Shown piece after piece: positions 24,624-31,945 of a stretch of DNA of 33,121 bases. Below the pieces are notes generated by a model that saw nothing but the letters and a program-made list of their open reading frames with translations, searched no databases and was not told the origin of the DNA. Source of the stretch: Coriobacteriia bacterium (lineage in GTDB: Bacteria; Actinomycetota; Coriobacteriia; Coriobacteriales; Eggerthellaceae); NCBI GenBank assembly GCA_030540225.1, contig JAUNWQ010000013.1:1-33121 (forward strand), given 5' to 3'. Position numbers and translations under genes: made by a program. The first letter of the stretch is position 1. The number at the start of each line of letters is the position of its first letter.

Positions 24624-25964
24624 TTATGCGCGCTGGGCGATCTCCTCGTTCATCTTCGTGACGTCGGAATCCTTGATCTTGAACAGGAGCAGGAACGGCA
24701 CGAGCGACACGAGAAGCAGCCCGATCGGTAGCAGGAAGTACATCTGCTCGATGCCGGCGATGGCGGCCGCGTCGAACACGGTAGCCGTGGCGTCGTAGGC
24801 GACGAGCGACAGGAACGCCGGGAGGATGATCGCGCGCAGGGTGACGCCGAGCTTCACCGACACGGTCATGATCGACATTGTGGTGCCGAGCGTGTTCTCA
24901 CCGGTCTTCCAATGGCTCCAGGTGGCGCACATGGAGTACAGGTTCGCCGACAGGCCGTAGGACAGGCCGAAGAACACCTGGGACAGCACGAGCAGCACGT
25001 TCAAGAGCACGTAGCCCGGCTGCAGGACGTAGGCGATGACCCATATCACAAGCCAACCCGCGACACCCAAGATCGTGGTGTTCTTGGTGCCGAGCTTCTT
25101 CGCAACGCGCGCCGCGATGAACGAGCCCACGAAGCAGCCCAGGTAGAACATCATGAGGATGGTGCCCGATGCCGATGCGTCGCCGAGAACGACCTTTGCG
25201 TAGTATGCCGTGCCTGCAGCGACCGTGTAGTATGCGATGAGGCGCAGGATGTCGTGGAGCACCACGCCAATCAGGTTCGGGTTGGTGACGATGTTTCTGC
25301 CCATCGCCTTGAAGGAAATCTTCTTGCCTTCCGATTTAGTCTCGGTGTCGTAGCCCTTCGTGGCGAAGAAGCAGATCGCCATCGCGATGATGTAGATGAG
25401 CGACACGATAGCGGCGCAAATCGAGTAGGCGAGCACGCCGCTCACAAGTGCCGCGAGTGCGGTCGTGATCAGCGGCACAAGCTTCGACGCGATCACGCGG
25501 CCAAGAGCGGCGCCAGCACCAAGGCGGCCCGACAGGAACGCGCGCTCGGAAGGCTCGTCGGTGAGCACGTTGGTCATGCTGCGAATGCCCGCGTACGTGA
25601 TGTTCCAGCAGAAGTGGCTCACGACATAACCGATGCTGATGACGATGCCTGCCACAACGTCGCCGCCCACCTTGGTGAAGCACATGATGAAGAACACCAT
25701 GGCGATGATCGGAGCGATGATGAGCCAAGGGCGGTACTTGCCCTTCTTGAAGTGGAACTTGTCGATGAACACGCCCGCCAAAAGGGCAGACACGGTGTCG
25801 ACTGCCGATGCGCTCGCGGCGATGACGCCGGAGATGGCGAGCGGCAGCTGCGCCACGTCAGTTAGGAAGAACAGGAAGAAGGCGGTCTCGAGAGTCGCGG
25901 CTATCGAGAAGCCTATCTCGGACACCCCCCAGACGGAACGTATGGCAGTGTTGATTCTTGGCAT
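24624..25964 (-). CDS. GPH-family sugar/cation symporter (MFS)
   Basis: The 446-residue protein has about twelve hydrophobic segments and the layout of the glycoside-pentoside-hexuronide (MelB-type) family. Family-like features are ETAFFLFFLTDVAQLP in helix 1, DTVSALLAGVFIDKFHFKKGKYRPWLI (loop 2-3, Asp and GKYRPW), the cytoplasmic central loop (about 210-230), and a long last helix ending in a charged tail. Such transporters import sugars or related organic acids with H+ or Na+. ATG 25964 follows a perfect AAGGAGGAG. The neighbouring regulator and fucose-isomerase-like gene suggest a sugar-type substrate, but none can be named. Confidence 0.85.
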   Translation of the reverse strand: MPRINTAIRSVWGVSEIGFSIAATLETAFFLFFLTDVAQLPLAISGVIAASASAVDTVSALLAGVFIDKFHFKKGKYRPWLIIAPIIAMVFFIMCFTKVGGDVVAGIVISIGYVVSHFCWNITYAGIRSMTNVLTDEPSERAFLSGRLGAGAALGRVIASKLVPLITTALAALVSGVLAYSICAAIVSLIYIIAMAICFFATKGYDTETKSEGKKISFKAMGRNIVTNPNLIGVVLHDILRLIAYYTVAAGTAYYAKVVLGDASASGTILMMFYLGCFVGSFIAARVAKKLGTKNTTILGVAGWLVIWVIAYVLQPGYVLLNVLLVLSQVFFGLSYGLSANLYSMCATWSHWKTGENTLGTTMSIMTVSVKLGVTLRAIILPAFLSLVAYDATATVFDAAAIAGIEQMYFLLPIGLLLVSLVPFLLLFKIKDSDVTKMNEEIAQRA

Positions 25965-26058
25965 AGTTTCTCCTCCTTAGATTGGACGCTATCCCCTTAT
26001 GCGCCCGTTTTCAGCTGTGTATGTCAACCGCCTTTGCAGACGGGGTAAGCTTTTTGGA

Positions 26059-26137
26059 GGGGCGGGTTTTGGGATAAAGAACACCCGCCCCAGCGATGCT
26101 GCCCCTTCGTTGAAATTCGAGGGAAGAAGGGGCTTTT
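26059..26137. promoter_or_regulatory. Tandem hairpins, possible attenuator or small RNA end
   Basis: The first hairpin pairs GGGGCGGGT with ACCCGCCCC (9 bp). The second pairs GCCCCTTC with GAAGGGGC (8 bp) and is followed on the plus strand by TTTT. On the minus strand both would fall in the 5' leader of the transporter message, if it starts upstream. Confidence 0.45.
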
Positions 26138-26268
26138 AGAGAGCGGAGGGGATGGTCTCTCGCTCGGGCTTAGCTTATAGGCCTCGCGCACATGAGTCAG
26201 TGGGCATGGGGCATACGAAAGAAATGGAACCCGTTGTGCTTCTTGCAAGACGTGCACGATGGGAGTGA

Positions 26269-26299
26269 AATCTTATTGTGCATTTTGCATAATAAGATT
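26269..26299. promoter_or_regulatory. Operator-like inverted repeat upstream of the PucR gene
   Basis: Arms AATCTTATT and AATAAGATT surround TGCA-TTT-TGCA. Twenty bases of it (26274-26293) recur in inverted orientation at 27963-27982. A weaker 14-base copy (TTGTGCTTCTTGCA, 12 of 14 matching) lies at 26234-26247, exactly 42 bp away. Confidence 0.65.
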
Positions 26300-26390
26300 G
26301 TCGAAAAGCGTGGCTTTCGACTAAAGCAATCGGACGGGAGATAGGCCATTATGGGATGCGGCGCAATGGCTTTATCTGAGGGGGTAGGTC

Positions 26391-27983
26391 ATGGGTGTTT
26401 CGCTGAACATCATGAAGCGCGAACTTGAGGCTATGGGGAACGTCTCAATCTCGTCTGACGGGAGTCTTAATTTTGAAAATGCCCGTCTTTATCTGGGGGA
26501 ATCGTCGATTGCGGGGGACGATATCCTCTACGTTTGCTCGACGAGCGAAGACTGCGAAAGCGTTCGAGGCTACGGCCGCCATGCAGCTTTCGTGGACCAT
26601 CACGCGACCAAGCCCGACTCGACCGCCGTGCTTTCCGTCACGGGGGGAGAGGGAACGCTCCAGGTATTCAACGCGTTGCTCGAAATCTTCTATCGATTCG
26701 GGATGTGGGAGCGCAATATGGATGAGGTGCTCGGCCGCGGCGGCGGGCTTCAAGAGCTTATGGATGTGAGCGAGAAGATGCTGCGCAACAACGTCGTCGT
26801 AGTTGATCCGGCCCTCAAGCTTTTGGCCTACACCAAGGGGACTCCCTGTGACGACCCGATTACGATGGAGCTGATCGAGCACGGTTACCATACCGAGGAG
26901 AACATCCGGAAGTTCCAGCTGCACAAGCGCTTCAAGCCATGGGCGAAAGAAGACGGCTTCATCGTCAACGATACGCTCTCCATCTGCAAATACGTCACAG
27001 TTGTGAGGTCGTTTAAAACCAAAACGAGCTTCAGCCTCATCGTCGTCATGATGTGCAACGAGCTTTCCCCCTGCGACTATCTCTACGATACGTTCGACCT
27101 TTTCCTCTCGAGGGTCAAACGCATTGCCGAGCGCGAATACCCGGAAGACAAACCCTCGGGTAACGCGGTCGACACGTTCCTTCATGATCTTCTTTTGGGT
27201 CGCGAGAGTAACGAGGCTACCATTCGCGAGCGATGTAAGCTCGTGGGTATTCCGCCAGAAGCGCGGTTTTGCCTGTTAGCGATTCCCGTTACCGAGGATA
27301 TGTCTCCCTCGCGGCTTCTTTCCGACCTGGTCACGATGGTGGCACCGGCGAAAGTTACCCTTTTTGACGGCTGCGTCGCGGTGTTGTGCTTCAACTGCCT
27401 CTCTCCGCAGTGCGCGCTGCATTGCGAGGTCGGTTCGTGCCCAAGGGGGCATAAATCTATTTCCTCGCGCATCAACGAGCTCATGGAGAAAATGGACCTT
27501 ATCTGCGGACGCAGTTCCAAGTTCACAAATCTCGCTAAGGCTTCCATTGCCTATCGACAGGCGCGCGAGGCTGCCCGGCTTGGGGCGAAGGCCAAGCTGG
27601 GCGCTCATAAGCTGCCGATTTCGTTCAACTGGAGCCGTATCTTCTCGTTCGATCGAGCCCAAATCGCCTTTATCGCCGACAAAATGGGAGATGACCTGCC
27701 GCTTTTGAATTCAACTTATGCGAGCGTCGTCGTTCGCTCTATCGCAAAAGACGACGCCGAGCGGGGCACTGACAACTATCAGTTCCTCTACGAGTACCTC
27801 ATGTGCGAACGCCGCGCGAACATCGTTGCTGAGAAGCTTCATATGCATCGCAACAACGTGAAGTATCGCATCGATCGTATCGAGGGTGCGTACGGTATCG
27901 ACACGTCCGATCCCGCCCTTCGCTTCGCGCTGCTCTTTGCGTACCGCTTCGACGACATCAAGATTATGCAAAATGCACAATAG
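26391..27983 (+). CDS. PucR-family transcriptional regulator
   Basis: The 530-residue protein ends with the PucR-type helix-turn-helix: LYEYLMCERRANIVAEKLHM then HRNNVKYRIDRIEGAYGIDT (about 467-507), followed by a final helix. The N-terminal 150 residues and the middle region (about 150-330) look like sensor domains (a GAF/PAS-like stretch VVVVDPALKLLAYT is at about 134-147), and several Cys residues cluster near 341-362 (CFNCLSPQCALHCEVGSC). The ligand is unknown. It is divergent from the sugar-type symporter and reads into the isomerase-like gene. Its last seven codons overlap an operator-like sequence. The ATG at 26391 follows GAGGGGG. Confidence 0.88.
   Translation: MGVSLNIMKRELEAMGNVSISSDGSLNFENARLYLGESSIAGDDILYVCSTSEDCESVRGYGRHAAFVDHHATKPDSTAVLSVTGGEGTLQVFNALLEIFYRFGMWERNMDEVLGRGGGLQELMDVSEKMLRNNVVVVDPALKLLAYTKGTPCDDPITMELIEHGYHTEENIRKFQLHKRFKPWAKEDGFIVNDTLSICKYVTVVRSFKTKTSFSLIVVMMCNELSPCDYLYDTFDLFLSRVKRIAEREYPEDKPSGNAVDTFLHDLLLGRESNEATIRERCKLVGIPPEARFCLLAIPVTEDMSPSRLLSDLVTMVAPAKVTLFDGCVAVLCFNCLSPQCALHCEVGSCPRGHKSISSRINELMEKMDLICGRSSKFTNLAKASIAYRQAREAARLGAKAKLGAHKLPISFNWSRIFSFDRAQIAFIADKMGDDLPLLNSTYASVVVRSIAKDDAERGTDNYQFLYEYLMCERRANIVAEKLHMHRNNVKYRIDRIEGAYGIDTSDPALRFALLFAYRFDDIKIMQNAQ
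27963..27982. promoter_or_regulatory. Second operator copy, inside the end of the PucR gene
   Basis: ATTATGCAAAATGCACAATA is the exact reverse complement of 26274-26293. It lies in the last codons and stop of the regulator, 118 bases before the isomerase-like start, where it could control that gene. A small CGGCAC/GTGCCG hairpin follows at 28056-28075 in the leader. Confidence 0.65.
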
Positions 27984-28100
27984 AATTTATCGAAGACGGT
28001 GATTCCAGCCCCATGATTTACGCTGCGGCGCGCCGTACTCTTCTCGATGTCAGCACGGCACGGGAGAGAGTGCCGCAGAACAGGGGAAAGGATAGTCACC

Positions 28101-29648
28101 ATGGCCATCAAAAAACATGAGGAAATCCGTCTCAACGTGAAGCCGATTTTCTTGACGCTGTACCACGAGTACGTGTTCGAGGGACCGTGCCGCTTCGGCG
28201 AGGGCATCCAGCTTGAGAAGGAATTCGACCTCCATATGGCCGCCGAGAAGTTCAAGGGTTGGTATGCCCAGCTCCAGGCCGCTATGCCGGAGAACGTTGT
28301 CAACCTGCTCGAGCCCGTCAAGGTCGAGCGCGACGAGAACTTCCTCACCAAAGACGAGATGATCGACAAGCTTGCCGAGGGCAGCGAAGAAGTCGACCTG
28401 TACTTCATCGGGTATGCGAGCCGCCCCTATGATTTGGCCCTCGAGTTTGCACAGCGCGTCGGCAAGCCCTGCGCCATCACCCAGGCATGCTGCGCGTCCG
28501 CTATCACGTCCGCCGAGTTCCTTGCCCGCGGCCTTGAGTTCTACTCCTTCGAGGATTGGGAGGACGCCACCGAGTACATGACCGTCCTGCGTGCCCGCAA
28601 GGTCATGAAGGACTCGAAGATCCTCGCTGCGACCCGCATGACGAGCACCGTTTCGGTGAGCGCGCCCGACTCGATCATCGACCCGGAGAAGATCACCGAG
28701 CGCTTCGGCACTCGCATCCGTTACGTCTCCGCTCACGAGCTGCTCGACCAGATTTCCTACGACGACCCGATGGAGAACTACTGCACGCCGGGTCGCAAGG
28801 GCTTAAACCTCACCGCCGAAGACGAGAAGATCATCGACAAGGAAACCGACGAGCTCATCGCAGGCGCTGAAGAGTGCGAGATGACGCGCGAGATGGTCAA
28901 GAAGTCCGTCGAAGCCAACTACGGCATCCAGAAGTTCCTCGACGCCTACGAGTGCAACTGCTTCACCGCCCCGTGCCCCGACCTGTGCGCGACGCGCCGC
29001 CTGAACCAGAAACAGTTCACGATGTGCCTGAACCACTCGCTCAACAACGAGCAGGGCATCCCGTCCGCTTGCGAGTACGACCTGGGCGCCGTCGTTTCCA
29101 AGCTGATGCTGCAGGCCATCGGCCGTCGCCCGTCCTACATGGGCAACTGCTTCACGAGCCCGGTGCGCCATGGTGTGCGTGCTCAGCTGCCCAAGGCGCT
29201 GTTCTTCACGCCCGAGCATGTTGACCAGAAGATGGAAGAGCTCGGCGACATCCCCAACGTCGTCCTGACTTTCCACTCGGTGCCGAACCGCCGTTGGGAA
29301 TCCTTCGACGAGGACTTCCGCCCCTACGCGATCCGTTCCTTCGCCCGCTCCGGCTTCGGTGCGACGCTGCGCTACAAGTTCGAGGAGGACGCCGGCCAGA
29401 CGATCACGATGTGCCGCGTCGACCCGAACGTCGAGAAGCTCTTCGTCGCGAAGGGCAAGATCATCACCTCCATGGGCTACGATCAGACCAACTGCTCCAT
29501 GGGCGTGTTCTTCCAGGTGAAGGATTCCAAGGACTTCTTCAAGAAGCAGGCCGCCATCGGCAACCACATGCCGCTGATCTACGGTGACTTCGAAGAGCAG
29601 GTCATCGAGCTCGGCGAGCTGCTCGGTCTGGAAATCGTCCAGGCGTAA
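28101..29648 (+). CDS. Fucose/arabinose isomerase-fold protein, substrate unknown
   Basis: The 515-residue protein resembles the L-fucose/L-arabinose isomerase superfamily, most clearly in its second half. GIPSACEYDLGAVVSKLMLQ (E325) matches the segment bearing a metal-ligand Glu, NVVLTFHSVPNRRW (H392) the next ligand region, and GNHMPLIYGDFEEQVIELGE (H489) the C-terminal His region. A cysteine cluster at 285-296 (CNCFTAPCPDLC) and a CC pair at 130-131 are not typical. Its codons are strongly biased to C-ending forms, suggesting high expression. ATG 28101 follows AAAGGAT. The nearby symporter and PucR regulator suggest catabolism of a sugar or polyol, which is inference. Confidence 0.65.
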   Translation: MAIKKHEEIRLNVKPIFLTLYHEYVFEGPCRFGEGIQLEKEFDLHMAAEKFKGWYAQLQAAMPENVVNLLEPVKVERDENFLTKDEMIDKLAEGSEEVDLYFIGYASRPYDLALEFAQRVGKPCAITQACCASAITSAEFLARGLEFYSFEDWEDATEYMTVLRARKVMKDSKILAATRMTSTVSVSAPDSIIDPEKITERFGTRIRYVSAHELLDQISYDDPMENYCTPGRKGLNLTAEDEKIIDKETDELIAGAEECEMTREMVKKSVEANYGIQKFLDAYECNCFTAPCPDLCATRRLNQKQFTMCLNHSLNNEQGIPSACEYDLGAVVSKLMLQAIGRRPSYMGNCFTSPVRHGVRAQLPKALFFTPEHVDQKMEELGDIPNVVLTFHSVPNRRWESFDEDFRPYAIRSFARSGFGATLRYKFEEDAGQTITMCRVDPNVEKLFVAKGKIITSMGYDQTNCSMGVFFQVKDSKDFFKKQAAIGNHMPLIYGDFEEQVIELGELLGLEIVQA

Positions 29649-29686
29649 ATCGAGCCAACGAGAAGGCGTATCACGCGCCGAACGCC

Positions 29687-29727
29687 AAGCCCGCGGCGCC
29701 GCAGTCGACGTCGCGGGCTTGTTCTTT
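29687..29727 (+). terminator. Terminator after the isomerase-like gene
   Basis: A 9-bp stem AAGCCCGCG/CGCGGGCTT with a 16-base loop is followed by GTTCTTT. Confidence 0.75.
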
Positions 29728-29761
29728 CCCGAGTTCGGGGCTCGGGTCGGCAAGAAAGGGG

Positions 29762-30223
29762 ATGGGGAACGTGAAGGCTCCTGACGAGATCCAACAGGAA
29801 TTCATCGACGGCTTCGTCGCTGCTGGTGACACGTTCGAGCAGTTCGATTACCTTTTGCAGCTATCGGCGCAGCTCGAGGAACTTCCCGAGGAGCGCAAAG
29901 TGAAAGAAGTGCTCGTTGAGGGGTGTCAATCGCAGGTGTGGCTCTATCCCTCGTGGGAGGGCGCGGCGCCGGGGGAGGGCTTCGCGCTTGACGGCGACAG
30001 CGACACGCTCATGGTGCGTGGTGTGATCTACCTGTTCCAGCAAATGTTCTCAGGACAAGATGCGCAGGCGATTATCGAGTGCCCCGTGCGTTTCGTGGAA
30101 GAGACCGAGCTCGTCTATATTTTCGACGCGAAGCGGCAGGCGGGCGTTTCCGCAATCGCGTCGACTATCAAGGATTTTGCGCGCAAGGCGCTTTCCGATA
30201 AGGAGGAACCTCATCATGGCTAG
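29762..30223 (+). CDS. SufE-like sulfur/selenium acceptor protein
   Basis: The 153-residue protein has the SufE core: FDYLLQLSAQLEELPEERKV (about 28-47) then VEGCQSQVWLY (C55, the persulfide-accepting Cys), and the later GVIYLFQQMFSGQDAQAII. SufE/CsdE proteins accept sulfur from a SufS/CsdA-type desulfurase, which is encoded two genes downstream. Here the setting in a selenium cluster hints at Se delivery (inference). The start is unclear: ATG 29762 follows AAAGGGG with almost no spacing, while GTG 29771 in the same frame has a better gap of about 9. The stop overlaps the next gene by 8 bases. Confidence 0.87.
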   Translation: MGNVKAPDEIQQEFIDGFVAAGDTFEQFDYLLQLSAQLEELPEERKVKEVLVEGCQSQVWLYPSWEGAAPGEGFALDGDSDTLMVRGVIYLFQQMFSGQDAQAIIECPVRFVEETELVYIFDAKRQAGVSAIASTIKDFARKALSDKEEPHHG

Positions 30224-30656
30224 CACGGTGACGCTGAAAGATCGCCTCGATATCGCGGCGAAGGACGCTGAAGCTGCGCAGGAGAAGATCACGTCGGGCA
30301 CGCTTGGCCGCGAGGCGTTTCGCCAGGAGGTGCGCAACTATACGCTCGCCAAGTTCTTCCTGACCGAAGACGAGGTGCGGGCTTTGGGCACGGAGGACAT
30401 CTTGAAACTCGCCGACGAGAGCGTCGAGAAGCTTCTGCGCCAAAACGATAAGAGCGTGAAGCTTGCGGAAGGTTCGACCACGTGCACCAACCAAAGCTCG
30501 ACCGACATCAAGAAGGTGCTTTTGTCCTTGACTCTCCAGCGCGCGCTGAACGTTCGCTTCACGCCCGAGCAGTCTGCCGACCTTGAGACAATTACGCAGC
30601 TCGCAGACGCGCTTTTCGATGCGAAGGACGACCCGTCCATGCGCAGGGACTCCTGA
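30216..30656 (+). CDS. Small protein with an acyl-carrier-like C-terminal part, unknown function
   Basis: The 146-residue protein is all-helical in appearance, Lys/Asp/Glu-rich, with no signal peptide. The C-terminal stretch (about 92-137, SSTDIKKVLLSLTLQRALNV then RFTPEQSADLETITQLADAL) recalls helices II-IV of acyl carrier proteins, with a Ser pair where the phosphopantetheine Ser would lie, but the DSL motif is absent. One cysteine (about 89) precedes it. ATG 30216 has AAGGAGG and lies within the end of the SufE-like gene; the desulfurase follows 54 bases later. The operon position suggests a part in sulfur/selenium handling. The fold resemblance is weak. Confidence 0.7.
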   Translation: MASTVTLKDRLDIAAKDAEAAQEKITSGTLGREAFRQEVRNYTLAKFFLTEDEVRALGTEDILKLADESVEKLLRQNDKSVKLAEGSTTCTNQSSTDIKKVLLSLTLQRALNVRFTPEQSADLETITQLADALFDAKDDPSMRRDS

Positions 30657-30710
30657 TGAACTAGAATGCTCGGCATGCGATGATATGCTGGGGCGGAAGG
30701 GGTGGCGAAC

Positions 30711-31943
30711 ATGGATGTGGAGCGCGTACGTGAGGATTTCCCGATTTTGGGACAGCAGATTCACGGCCATCCTCTCGTGTATTTGGACAACTCGGCGACG
30801 ACGCAAGTTCCCGAGCAGGTGCTCTCCACTGTTGCCGAGCACTATCGGACGAGCAACGCGAACGTGCATCGTGGGATGCATTATCTGGCGCATGCCTCGA
30901 CCGACGCGCTTGAGCATGCTCGGGAGACGGTTGCCCGCTTTGTCGGCGCGGCCGATTCGTCGTGCGTGGTGTTCACGCGAGGCACGACCGACGGCTTGAA
31001 CATGGTGGCCCGCGGCTTGGCGCACGAGCTCGGGCCAGACGATGCTGTTGTGGTGAGCCTTATGGAGCACCACTCCAACTATGTTCCCTGGCAGCAGGCG
31101 TGTTTTGCCAAAGGCGCCGACTTCCGCGTCGCTGGGCTCACCGCCGAGGGCGACCTCGATGAGGCCCATTACGCGGAGCTGCTCGCCGATGGAAAGGTGA
31201 AGATTGTTGCGATGACGGGGTGCTCGAACGTGCTCGGCACCGTGACCCCTGTGAAGAGGCTTGCCAAGATGGCCCATGATGCGGGCGCTTTGTTCATGCT
31301 CGACGGCGCGCAGATCATGCGCCATGGAGTGGTCGATATCGCGGATCTCGGTGTCGACTTCCTGTCCTTTTCGGGCCACAAGATGATGGCGGGCACAGGC
31401 ATCGGCGCGCTTTGCGGCACGCGCGACGCGCTCGAGATGCTCGCCCCCCGCGATTTCGGCGGCGAGATGGTAGGGAATGTGACCCAAGCGCTGACCACCT
31501 GGGAAGAGCTCCCCTTGCGCCTAGAGGCGGGCACGCCGAACTACGTGGGCGCTATCGCGCTCGGCGCGGCATGCGACTACCTTTGCGCTTTGGGTCGCGA
31601 GGAGATTGCGGCATATGAGTCCGAGCTGGTCGACCATGCAGTTCGCGTTCTCGGGGAAATCGAGGGGCTTCATATAGCGGGCTCGCCGAAGGAGCGCGCG
31701 GGCCTCGTCTCGTTCACGATCGACGAAGTGCACCCGTTTGATTTGTGCACGCTCATCGATGCGCGCGGTGTCGCCCTGCGCAGCGGCCACAACTGCGCGC
31801 AGCCTGTGCTCGATTGGCTGGGAACGAGCAGCGTGGCGCGACTGTCTCCGGCATTCTACAACACAACAGCCGAAATCGACTTTGCCGCGAGTCAGATAGA
31901 CCGTGCCGCGCAGATGCTTCGAGCCGCACGGTCCCGCAAGTAA
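30711..31943 (+). CDS. SufS/CsdB-type cysteine desulfurase or selenocysteine lyase
   Basis: The 410-residue PLP enzyme removes S from cysteine, or Se from selenocysteine, as a persulfide or selenide. Signature parts: DFPIL and PLVYLDNSATTQVP (about 9-34), NVHRGMHYLA, SLMEHHSNYVPWQ (about 117-129), CSNVLGT, FMLDGAQ, FSFSGHKMMAGTGIGAL (PLP Lys at about 224) and RSGHNCAQPVLDWLG with active-site Cys at about 362. This is the group II (SufS/CsdB) type. Next to SufE, selD and other Se genes, a selenium-supplying role is likely but not shown. ATG 30711 has GAAGGGG at good spacing; GTG 30702 is too close to it. Its stop is 2 bases from that of selD. Confidence 0.9.
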   Translation: MDVERVREDFPILGQQIHGHPLVYLDNSATTQVPEQVLSTVAEHYRTSNANVHRGMHYLAHASTDALEHARETVARFVGAADSSCVVFTRGTTDGLNMVARGLAHELGPDDAVVVSLMEHHSNYVPWQQACFAKGADFRVAGLTAEGDLDEAHYAELLADGKVKIVAMTGCSNVLGTVTPVKRLAKMAHDAGALFMLDGAQIMRHGVVDIADLGVDFLSFSGHKMMAGTGIGALCGTRDALEMLAPRDFGGEMVGNVTQALTTWEELPLRLEAGTPNYVGAIALGAACDYLCALGREEIAAYESELVDHAVRVLGEIEGLHIAGSPKERAGLVSFTIDEVHPFDLCTLIDARGVALRSGHNCAQPVLDWLGTSSVARLSPAFYNTTAEIDFAASQIDRAAQMLRAARSRK

Positions 31944-31945
31944 GA

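Larger units (their letters stand above)
25965..26390. other. Long regulatory region between transporter and PucR genes
   Basis: This 426-base gap between divergent genes holds two GC-rich hairpins (26059-26091 and 26101-26133) and two operator-like copies (26234-26247 and 26269-26299). The transporter promoter should be to the left of the operators on the minus strand. No protein gene was accepted here. Confidence 0.6.
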
